From Owenia fusiformis (lineage: Eukaryota > Annelida > Polychaeta > Sabellida > Oweniidae): a stretch of 64,000 nt of DNA. Under the pieces are notes generated by a model. It saw only the letters and a list, made by a program, of their open reading frames with translations, made no database searches and was not told where the DNA came from. Positions 14,401 through 26,400 of the stretch are shown piece after piece. The stretch lies in the NCBI GenBank assembly GCA_903813345.2, contig CAIIXF020000010.1, forward strand, positions 2,719,169-2,783,168. The letters run 5' to 3'. Within the stretch, counting starts at the first letter, position 1, and the number at the start of each line of letters is the position of its first letter. The translations under genes and the position numbers were made by a program.

Positions 14401-17400
14401 GTGGGCTGGAAGGTATCTATAGGACTTTCCCTTGCCAAAGGTGAGCCAGATTTGAATGTTAAGTTGTACTAACTGTCAGAACAACAATGTCTGAATCAAC
14501 TGTTCTAATCATCATTTTTGTGAAGCCTTTTTTCATTGCATCATATATGTGCAGAAAGATTCGGAATCTGCCTCTTCATGGGATGATGGTGAAATCTCAG
14601 AGACATGCTGCTTAGGATATGCCTCTGCAGAATTCCCAATTGTTGTAATCAGGATTTTATTCTCTGGTATTGGAATGGCTGAGACATTTGATGCAAGGAA
14701 GGTAAAGAGATCACTTTTCTTGTCATCCGAGCGTAGAAATTCTGGTCAATTTCCTGGCAATTTGTTTTCTGGATAAACTATTTGATGTTTCCAGATCCAT
14801 GCTTTTTTCTTGTTGAAGATTTGACACTATTTGGTATATATTGATCCCATAAAATATCAAGTCTTTGTACTCTATTAAGTTGATTGGCAGTATACTTATT
14901 AAATGCCATTTGAGAATTGTAGGAAGGTTCTTGCTTTTTGAGTTTTCAGCAGGTGGACTATTACGGCACCATGAAGAAACAGGGCTTCAACATCTGGTGT
15001 ATTGATCTCTCTATTTGGAACAAGGTCTTCTACTGGTTTTAAGATATTTGCTTTGAGTCCAGTCTTGATTGTGCCATCTTGTGAAAGGGATGGAGTTTTT
15101 GAACCTTGCATGCTCAATATACATGTGTATGCTTATAAAACTAATTCATTTCTTCTTCAGTCTGTCCAAATATGGCTCAATAGACTCACCCCCGGACCTT
15201 ACTTCTGATTTGATTTCTCGCTTAAAACGCGAAAGCCATTGGTATAATTGATGGACCTCTGCAGAAGTACCATCCAACACCTAATTATTCATTTTTTCTG
15301 TTTGTCTACACCCCTGATGGTCTAGGGATCTCCATAGGCCAACTGTTCTAAATGCCCCAAGTACTATACATGTAATCAAAAGGCTATACTCTATATCAGT
15401 AAGCAAGAATAGTGACATTTGCGATAAAAGGCTACTCAAATCGAGATGACATTTTTCTGAAAGGTAGGTGGTGTCCACTCAGTGTTTCCCAAAAAGGAAA
15501 GAGCCCTGTTTTTGAACCAGGAGCAAAAATATACTCTGAATGTTAATGACATGAGGTGGTAAAAAAGGACTCCTCAAGAATATAAAAAACATGTGAAAGA
15601 AATTTCATTTTCTGATAGAACAGTGTTCCATCACACAGGTCCAATGCTACCCTGGAGTTTTTGGAGATTCGAAATGTCACCATCTCTAGCCCAGAAAAAT
15701 GGCTCACTGGCAGTCCAGTTGCCAATAATGTTGATTACCATACCTGGGAGCATCTAGAACAGTTGGAATTTAAATATACCCAGCCTATCAGGGATGTAGA
15801 GGAACTAAAAGAAAGAATAACTAGTAGTTGAATGGTACTTCCGCATACATCCATCAATTATGCCATCAACAAATGGCTTCCGTGTCTTAAGCAAATAATC
15901 CAATCAGAGGATGGGTTCGGGGGGGTCTATTGAGCTATTTTTGGACAGACTGAAGAAGAAATGAATTAGTTTTATGACCATACACATGTATATTGAGCAT
16001 GCAAGGTTCAAAAACTGAATTAAAACAATATATAATATCCAATTATGAAAGACTCATGACAATGTTGTAATTTACTAAAATTTGGTAGAAATAGGCAATT
16101 GTTCGCAAAATCGACGAAAATTGAAAAGGTGTTTTTTGACCCCCATGTCACATAACTGGTCATATTTCTATATGGGGTTGTTGAAAATGGTGCTATCATA
16201 TATCATTTTGTTGCAAATTAAATTATCTTTAATATGATATATCATTGTTGGTGTGATTGTTAAAAAATAAATATTTATCAGGAATATTGGCTAGGGGGGT
16301 GGTTTTTTTTGGCCCACCCTGTATATACTTCACATTAACTTTCCCCCTTTTCTCAATTGTGTTCAATGTGTCAACTGCACTGCTTGACATTACATCTTTA
16401 GTATCAAGTGTCCAAAGTTCCTTTGATGTTGCAATAAAGGGGTTTCCTAAATCATTGATAACCTAAGTAAGGGAATTGACATATTTGTTGAAACTGGTTT
16501 GATAACTAACACTGTGCTCATTATTCTTCATCTCATCCTCAAACTCAGTTAACATTCTTGCGATCTCTGGACCATCGACCATCCACTTCTGTAATGTGGT
16601 TGGATTGTCGAACAACCCCACAGCTCCACCCTCACTTTTGATCACACTATTATTTTGCTCATGGGCTTGGTCTATTGACATGGAGGAGAAGCTTTTTATT
16701 GACTTGCTGACAGTGAAATGCCCCTTCATGAAACCATTGTGAACTTCAGGGTGTATTTCTTTGAGCTAAACCATATCACTTACATGGACAGGTACCTAGC
16801 AGGCATACTTGGTATGATCCAGGGAGACAAACCATGGCATGATTTCCATGATAGTTTCTTTGTAGAGCTTGAAGTCCCCAAGTCTCACAGCTCTAACATT
16901 TGTCAGACCCAGAACTTGTAATTGGAGTACCATATACCAGAATTTGAATATAGGCTACCCTGTTTTTTCACTCTGCTGGGTATCTATCAAAGATTCAAAA
17001 TCAAGAGGCAAAATTGTATTGATTGGTAATCTACCTGAAATCTACCCAAGTAACAAGACCCCCTCCCAATACACATAAGACTCATTCTTAACAGTCGATT
17101 CCTCAGCTAGCGAGAGGAATCCCCATTAAGTCACACAAGCGCCCACAAGTGCCTTGAACCAGGCAGCCAATCAGGTTTATGATGAACAAATTCAATGACC
17201 AATCAGATAACAGGACGACTTTCCCGGTATATTCACACTTCAGATTGAATTAATTTCTTCGAAAATAATATTAATCATGTAGGTCAAAATCATACTTACA
17301 AAAACTGATCTAGATCCTATCATAAACGTTGATGCTCATTGTCACTCAAGCATGACCTTGTCAAAAACAAGAAGTGATTTTGGTAGTTGTTTAAGAAAGA

Positions 17401-20400
17401 TACACTTTTTTCTAGATTATTCTGTATTTACATTCAAGTCACTCATCAGATGTCACATAGTTTGTCAAACTTTATTTTCAATTAAAATTACGTTGTTTAT
17501 TATGTTGAAGTACATGCCACGACTATGGAAAAGAGAAAAAAGGAATTAATTAAAGATAAGTAAATATTCATTTTGCTAAAAATTGACTGCAATCTGACCC
17601 ATTATCATGTGTATCATGGTAAAAGGTCCAAACATTGAAATTATGATACTATTTAATGATAATCCTAAAATGTTATGGATGGTCATTAAGCCTACCTCTA
17701 TAAATTTTAGGGGTATGGGTAAAAATTGCGAAAAGTAGATAAAAAATGGAGGAAATTTTCGGCACAGTTGCTTTTTACACCCAGGAAGGTTGTCTGGTCA
17801 TATATGGAAAGTTCCACGATTTGTTCCGTTTTCGGCGCTTTCGCCCTTTTTTATGTCACTATTTATCTCGCTTGGAGCTTTCCTGTATTTATTGATTATG
17901 GTGGATTTTGATGAAATTTATTTTAAATAGAAAATAAAAGGGTGTATACTTGCAAGTTTTTGAATAGTAGGTAATTGATGCTTCCTTTTATATTTGTAGC
18001 TATGTGTTTCGGTTGAGCTGTACTAGGCTGGGTCAATGGGCTATAGGTTACGTGACCAGTGATGGACAGATCCTACAAACAATACCCCAGAACAAATCAC
18101 TCTGTCAGGCTCTGTTAGATGGCCACAGGGAGGGATTGTAAGTATTACTATGCTTTACATAGAGGGAAAACATTGTGTAACTATACAGTCATATGACATG
18201 TAGAAGCCCATGTTTGTTTGCTATAAAAAGGTTTGCAACATCTTATTGTACATGTACAAGGATTAAGAGTACAGTACTCAGTTTAACATGTTTGAATACT
18301 CTTTAAAGATGTTGATTTAAGAGCAAAAAAGGCTCCAAAACTTAATGAAATATGTAGTTTGGATGTTCATTTATGTCTGTGGATTATATTTTATACCACA
18401 AACACTTTATAAATACCTGAAATTTGCAATAAAAGTGCCCAAAAATTGTTGTTTCGAAATTCCCCATTTTTCCTGTATCGCGCTAGTCACGTGACCATAA
18501 CGCGTAGCAGTCAATGTACAGATATTACAGTACATATAATATGTTCAATATGGCAAACATCAGCGATTCTGATTCCCGGGTTCTGGGAAATGACTATATA
18601 AATCGGCGAGAGGGTGTAATTTGAATGAAGACAATTTAAGGAGGGGAAATGTGTGCAAGTATGGCAGTAAGAGAGCAGATATGGGGACTTTAAACAAGAA
18701 CTATGACGGAGAATCAACTTAAAATGTGAGTTCTGGAATGAAGACCCGTTGCCATTGACTGAAGATTCCAGCGATCCTATTATCATACTCAGTTTGAATC
18801 TAGACGCGGACTAACAGATTATGAAAACAGGTTTTCTGCAAAGTTATCAAATTTAGAAGATATCGATCTTGTTTTTGAGTGGCTTAACAAGCATTTAGAT
18901 ACCAGACTTGGCGCTATCTCTTGTCAAATACATGCACTGGACTTGCAGTAAATTGGCCATTGCAAATTGCAAAATCAGATCGTCAAATTAATCGCTTCGT
19001 TTTTAAACCTACGCTTCACATCTTCTTCCAAAACTTTAGGATTCGATAGAGATAAGTTATAACTTGTACAGGAAAAAATGACAGATCCTACCTTAATTTA
19101 GAATCGCTGATTTCTCTGGACAAATTCCGAGAAGAAATTGTTCAACATCGCGATCACCCCAGACAACATGTCGCGTGCGTGTCACTCTGAACTCACGTGA
19201 TAAAATACGGCATCTTGATTGGTTACTACTCGTGTTGTCATGACGTGAAAAGCAGTAGTAAACACTGAATATGTTAATGAACTGCCATATATGGAACAAT
19301 TGTCTTTCTGATTGGTTAACTTTACACGCCTCCTAAATGAATATAGTAGTCGTAGTAAATGATTCATTGATAACTCTGAAAGTGGGCGTGACCAGCTTCA
19401 TTTTGACACCAAATTCAAGATGTTTCAAATCAAAATGGCCTCGCAAGACGAGGTTGAAATATCAGTAATTTGATACTGATATGGTCTACGATAGATCAAA
19501 ATTGACTGCCCCGCGTCACATGTCACGTGAGCCTATATTTGTTGAAAAATGAAAGAGATAGTGACACTTTTTAATCTTAAGTTTATACCAATATTACAAA
19601 CACATATCTATTTTTTTCATTATATATTTATTTCTTCATAATACATACATTTGTTTTATACTACATTGATTTATTTTTGCAAAACCTTTGCTATTAGATC
19701 TTTAAGTGTCATATGGCATATCACAAACATTACACCTGCTACAATGATGTTTTAACAGAGTGAGGACAGAATTCCAATGAAGCAGAAAGTGTGAATAATA
19801 GCCTTTACCTTGGTAATTTATTACTTTCATGCATATTTGATCAGGTTTAGAGTTTCATTTCTTTGCAAAATTGTTTCACAGGATATAACATAATAGGAAG
19901 GCCTGATAGAATGCTTATATTATTGGGCTCTCAGGCGGATGCATGATGCATATTCTATACTTGGGTTTGTTTAAATTTCAGCTACATGTATCCAGATGGA
20001 CGTAGTATAAACCCAGACCTCAACTTCCTTGCAACGGACCTATCAGAGGACCATATACAGGTAAGTTCAGTTAACAATTCCATTGGGATATCTTTCAGAT
20101 CATCGTAGTTGAACACTCATCAGAATTTTATGTATTTTCATATTTACGCCTGTTAAGTTCTTAACAAATGCATAATGGACCTTTATAAGCATTTCCATAA
20201 CTTCGAAAAAATTCCTTCCTTGTTTGTGCGGAAAACTAGGTATCTTTCTAATATTTGGTCCTACTTTCCAAAATTTTTGTACATTTTTTTAAAGCTCATT
20301 TTTCAAAAAGGCATTCATATACAAGCTCTACTATTTGAAAAAAGGAAGATGATTTGTAAAAATATTTCACCTGGGTTATATTCTTGAACAATACCCCTAG

Positions 20401-23400
20401 TAATACGAGTAATGTGTGACGTCATAACAGCAGGCCGTAGTAATGGCGGACCATAATGAATATTCTAAACATTTTGGTGAGTTTTCATGTTCGAATCGTA
20501 ATATAGACCTCAGAGCAGGTGTTATATCAATGAATACAGACCTTAGGGCTAGGCACAAAAGCTTTCAGTGCAGAAAACATTTGTGCCTAGCCCTGCGGTC
20601 TGTATTTGTTGATAGAACATCTGCCCTTCGGTCTATATTTCTTTATTAATAATAATTACTAAATGCATTTGAGGGTTTTGATGTTTTTGTTTTATATGGC
20701 AAAAACATAATGAGAATGCAGTTGAACTTTTGTTGCAATGTATTTGGTGTTATCTCTGATTCTTGGTTTGTACACTGAAACCTGTAAAGTGGAACACCTA
20801 GAAGTGGAACACCACTGTGCAACACTAATCCCAATAGAAACTGACTTAATGTTTAATGAACCCTCCATAAGTGGAATACCACAAGGTGTTCCACTTGGAC
20901 AGGTTTTACTGTATTATATTTCTTATTGATTGATTATTTCATGATTGTCGCAACACAGATGAGTATTTTGGGATTGTAAAGGGAACATTTTAAAAAAAGT
21001 GTTGCGTCTTCTCTGTTAACAAAACATTTATCTACATCTTCCATCGGGCATGAGCTACGGCTGGTTATCGAGAGCACTCAACCTCATTAGGATCCCAGTG
21101 TTTATGTGATGTTTGCCATTCTAAAGGCCTTCTTGTAGTCAGTTTTGAATGAATAAATTAAGTTTGCCATTTTCTACTCTTTTACAGGAAGTTCCATGGG
21201 GTAGCAACCTTTTAATTACAATATTAGCACATTAGATATAAATATTACTTGTTAATGATTCTAAATGGTTGCATCCTTCTTGTGATGTAATGATGTAAGG
21301 CCCTTACATATACCAGTTTAGGGGCCTCAGTCATCCCAATACCTTATCCCTTATAAATTTAATGTAACTTCAGAGATTCGTTGATTGAATTTTTCTGGCT
21401 TCTTTATAAGATTTTACCAATTTCTTTTATTTTGACATTTACTTTAGCAATTTAAGAAATAAGAAAAAAGCCTGGTCACTTGGACAATTTGTATATCGGG
21501 CCTATAATTTGTATGATAAAGAAGTAGGCCTACTTGAAGGTCACTGTCAGATTCAGATGGCATAAAAATACTAATGATTAAAATGTGAATTGGATCAATA
21601 CATGTTCGCTCTTTTGAGATTCACATTATTTCAAACCTTAAATCTGTTTGGCGCAAATGCGTGTGTTTATCTTATGGGAATAAAGTTCTGGGTGCATCAT
21701 TTGTTTACTACAGAAAGGTCTCGTGGACAGTTCTTGTATAAATACTATAATATATAAAGTATCTTTTATATTTATTCTTCAGGTGTCGCAAGAACAGTAT
21801 GAGTTGTATTGTGAGATGGGCTCCACGTTCCAGTTATGTAAAATATGTGCAGAAAATGATAAAGACATCAGAATAGAGCCATGCAGCCATCTTTTGTGTA
21901 CCCCTTGTCTCACAGCTTGGCAGGTGAGCTATACCATAATGCATTGCACATAGCAGACGGCTGACAGGTGCATTCTATATACAAGTATGAGGAAACAAGC
22001 GCCAAAAATTTAATAAATGAAATTTGAATTTGGGAAAATGTGATTTTTCATGTAATTTTTTCTCAGTGGTATTTTGGATAAAGTTTTGAAAACATTATAA
22101 AGTCGGTCATGATACTCACTGAAAAAATTCTTCAAATAGATTACATTTATATGTAGGACTCTGATGGTCAAGGATGTCCCTTCTGTCGGGCAGAAATCAA
22201 AGGCACCGAACAAGTTGTCGTTGATCCTTTTGACCCACGAAAAACGTTATCCAAAAAGAATTGCTCAACCACAAAGTCTGGCAGTGCACAAAGTCTCGAT
22301 ATAGATGAAGAAGATGCATTTGAGGTAAGTTAACATCTCCCATAATGCAATATTTTTATCAGACGACAAATATATGTATCCCATAATGCATTGTCAGAAG
22401 ATAAAATGTTGCAAAATATATGTAGGATATATAGTTCATGCATGATTGTTCTTGTAATTTAACAAATTGTAGTAAAACACACAATTATGTAACAATTAAT
22501 AGTAAATAGTAGTTATAAAATTTTAGTTTTAAAACTAGTTTAAATGTAGTGGTGGGAGATGATTGAAGCATGTTCCCTATATAGTCTTAAACTCTAGCCA
22601 AACACCTTGTTTTTTTCTAATGTCATTTTTATGGTCTCTTCTCGAGGTGTATTCTTCTGTAATATTATTTTATTTTTATTCTTAATTTTATTTAGTATAG
22701 AGAAGACCATGTGAATTATAAATAATTTTCTGTAAATCAAAGCTGTGACACACCTCAGTTCCCTATAGAGCGATGGTTATGTTTGTAATACATTCAACCA
22801 TATCAAAATTTAAAAACCTTTTCAAGAGTTTGATTTCAAAATGCATATTTATATGTTCTATTCTACATTTAATGCTGTCCCCTCAGTATAAGCAGTAAAA
22901 TTTCCTATGTAAGGCATAATATCTATATATATTTTTTTGAAACTGTTAGGATTAATTCAAGTGATTTTCACTTCCATGTTTTTGTGGTCGGACTTGATAA
23001 ATGCAGTTTTGTAGTCTTGTAAAACTATAGTTCCATATTATTGCCTTCAAAATACACTCCATTAAAGCATGCCAAAAAATTAATGGTGACCTAGATAAAT
23101 GAATGGCTGAGAACATGATACTTGAAAGTAAGTGGGAATTTTTGCCTTTTACTTGGTGTATGTGCTGGTATATATAGTTTGTGCTGGCTGGTAGAGTTTA
23201 ACTGGAGCATAGAAACACATGAAACTGAGGGGACAGTCAGTGGAACACATAATTCAATATTACGATGTGCTAATGAGCTTTTGAGACTCAGGAACTGCTT
23301 CTGCAAAATTAGACCAAAATATATGTTCTTCATCTAGACTTGCTCTTCGAAGTAGAGATACTTTATTTATTTTGACAACCATGTTCCCGTTATATATGCT

Positions 23401-26400
23401 TATTCTTAAAATAACTACATTTATTATGAGAGTATTATAAGAATGTCTGGCACAGTTCCTCGTACCGATAAAGTAAATCAAGTGTAGTATGTGTTGGCCA
23501 TGTGATTCAAAATCACACATTGATATTTTTGACACACATTTTTGCTTAATTATCTGAATCCACTTGCAATATATCAGGGCCTCACTACTGGCAGATAACA
23601 TTTCTAACAATGCAAATTATCAATATTGCAGGTATTGAGTATATATATATAAAAGAATGAAAGATTTGAACTTGAGTAAAGTTATGTTTTATGACAAGAG
23701 TTCAGTCAATTTTGCTTTGAAAGTAATCGCATTTGGTTAATAAATACTTGCTTAGATGAGTCTGTTATATAATTCCCTGTGACTACTTTATAACCAATGC
23801 TCATTTGAGCACGTTTTACTCCATTAGAGATCCCCTCTCCCATTGTTATCTGTATTAAGATTCCCTCCCTGCTGTTGTGTGTAGGGGTGTCCTCATGTCC
23901 TAATGTTAGTTCCATTGTATTGATAGGACCCCAGCCAGTGGTTGATGGTGAGCACAAGTAATACAAGTACACTGCAGTCCCTTGCCCTGGCACCTCGGCA
24001 GGAACAGGTACAACATACTCAATACTATCCTGACCTTGTTTTGTAGTGTACAGCATACTCAATACTATCCCAAACTCGTTTTTCATAGTGTAGAACTAGC
24101 TACGACAGCCACTACAACACTGCTACATACTCAATACTATCCTGACCTTGTTAAGTAGAGTGTACAACATACTCAATACTATCCCAAAAGTGTGTAGAAC
24201 TCACTTCAACATATTCAATACTATCTGGACCTTGTTTTGTAAAGTGCACAACTTACTAAAGCGTACTCAGTCTACTCCTGACCTGATCCTTAATTGACAA
24301 ATGTGTACAAAACACTAAATATTATCATGACTGTCTCAAACACCATTTTCTTCACCAGGATTTTTTACTGCGCACAGCACACTTAAAACTATTATAGGTT
24401 GTTGTTTTTTTTAAATAGTATAAGAAGATTGCCCACAAATATCCAATTTTCTTAATATTGTCTCTCCATCTCTCAAACACCATTTTTCATGACCATTATC
24501 CGTATACTGTGCAACATACTGCATATAGTCTGACTTTATCTTGAATATTGTCTGTGTAACATTCAGATATGGTTTGTAATGAACATATGTTTTATATATA
24601 CTCTGTATATTTCATAGACCCTTGACTCTTGAAGCAAAATAATACTATGGGCAGTTTCATTGTTCAAATTATGCATGAAACACTATGTGCTAAATCATGC
24701 ATGTGTATGAATAAAATATTGCTATTTTTCAAGTTGGTCATCCTCCATACGCAGGGCTCCAAATTCCAGAATATCTTCTTTTTAAGAAAAAGGGGGTTCG
24801 GATTCTGGACACCTGCTTGGAGGGTGAAAGTTGTTTTAATGGCTTATGTCCAAGGTCTAATCATGGCTTTTCTTTTGTACTTGATGGTTATGCTGTGCTT
24901 TCTGCCAAACTGATTTTCACAGAAAGCAAAAATAGGTTAACATAGATCAGCATGCCATTAGGGGGTACTTATACTTGTATAGGGAACACCCTGTAGATAT
25001 AATAAGCATGCATATAGCAATGAAAAATATGGGAAGCTTCTCCACCTCTAAAACCAAAATAATAGACAGGGAGATACTTGATTTTAAACCTTTCTGTGGC
25101 AGTTGATTGAGACCTTATTGCATAATGTCAAACCTGTATACATGTAAATGGCAAGTTAAAGGTTCATTAGCCTGAAACTAGTTCTGCTTGGTAAACCTTA
25201 AACATAAGCTTCTTATTTATTTTTTACCTAAATTCACATTATTTTGCATGTATAGTACTTTACCTAACATAGCAATAGAGTGGTAAAATATGCTCTGGGG
25301 ACTAGTTGTTCCCTTCATAGTACTTACTTGCATGCCTTGGTATAATGCTTCAGTCACATTTGATCTACAGCAACGGTATGTCAGCTGTAACTTCCAAAAA
25401 TCGAGAAAAATTTGATGCATAAAATATAGGGATAAGCTGTATGATGTGTATTTTCTATATCGATTTTGTGAAGCTACTGCCGCCATAGAGCAAATGTGAC
25501 TGAGGCTTAAAGGTCTTAAGAAAAACATGTTATTCGGTTTTTAGATAAACCAGTTGAGGGGGGGGGACAGTATTCCCTTGGAGTAGCAATATTACACATT
25601 TACATAGATGTATTCTTATTCTTAGCTTTACCTCCTCAATATCGCTATGAGTAGTATTTAATGAGTAGTATATTGATGTAGTCAGATGTAGTCTAGTAAA
25701 TGAATGATTATGTTTGACTAATTCATGACTAACCCACACCAGCCATTAACATGGGGTTAGTTTAAAATCTGTTTCGAAATAACTGGGATAAAATTGAATA
25801 AAGGTTGTATTTTATTTTATTTGGTATAAAACAATTCCAGATACACTTTTCAACTTTGTAGTGATTTTCTTCATTGTAGGTAAAGACTCCATTTGGTTCT
25901 CCACAGATGACACGGCGAGATCAGCCGCCCCCTGTGCCTCCAAGACGTCTCAACTCACCTGCACCCTCACCATTGAATTCCCCTACAACCTCGCCACGTC
26001 CTCCTCGGTAAGTGTCATTAAATAGCCTCACATCCAAAATGATATCATTAAGACTAAAATAAATATAAACCCAAGGACTGAATCAAGAATGTTCACCTGT
26101 AGGAGATTGGAAGTTCTTTAATTTTTATAGGGCTAAAATAATGATTTTTTTCCATGCATGTTCTTGCCCAGTATAAGCGGCAAGACCCAAGGAACTTAAT
26201 CTCAGTTGCAAAATTGTAACTGAGTATGTGGTATTCATTAGGTCTATTCACAAAGGCAATTTTAATGACAACATATATCAAAATGTAACAAAATGTTAAA
26301 ATTCAATTTGGCATACATTATCATAATATACAGGGTGTCAAATAAATATGTTCTCCCCCTGTAACTTTAGCATCCCCATAATGTTGCATTACTTTTTTGT

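Larger units (their letters stand above)
13795..16950 (-). pseudogene. Broken copy of a multi-copy nuclease-like repeat gene
   Basis: On the - strand, blocks of a family I recall from many marine invertebrate genomes occur in family order. The N-side block (about 16940-16327) has [36 protein letters not shown] and [14 protein letters not shown]. The C-side block (about 15120-13795) has [10 protein letters not shown], a TVDSD-like word, [42 protein letters not shown] and a Cys-rich end. The TVD-D and TGCDT words resemble metal-binding strands of PIN/FEN-type nucleases; that is inference. The blocks are separated by about 1.2 kb of inserted and inverted sequence. The copy is old and broken in several places. 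Whether the family is itself mobile is unknown to me. Confidence 0.7.

Noticed and set aside
23706-24086. 126-codon - strand open frame
   Set aside because: Inside a CBL intron and partly built from the tandem repeat; no family features or splice partners.
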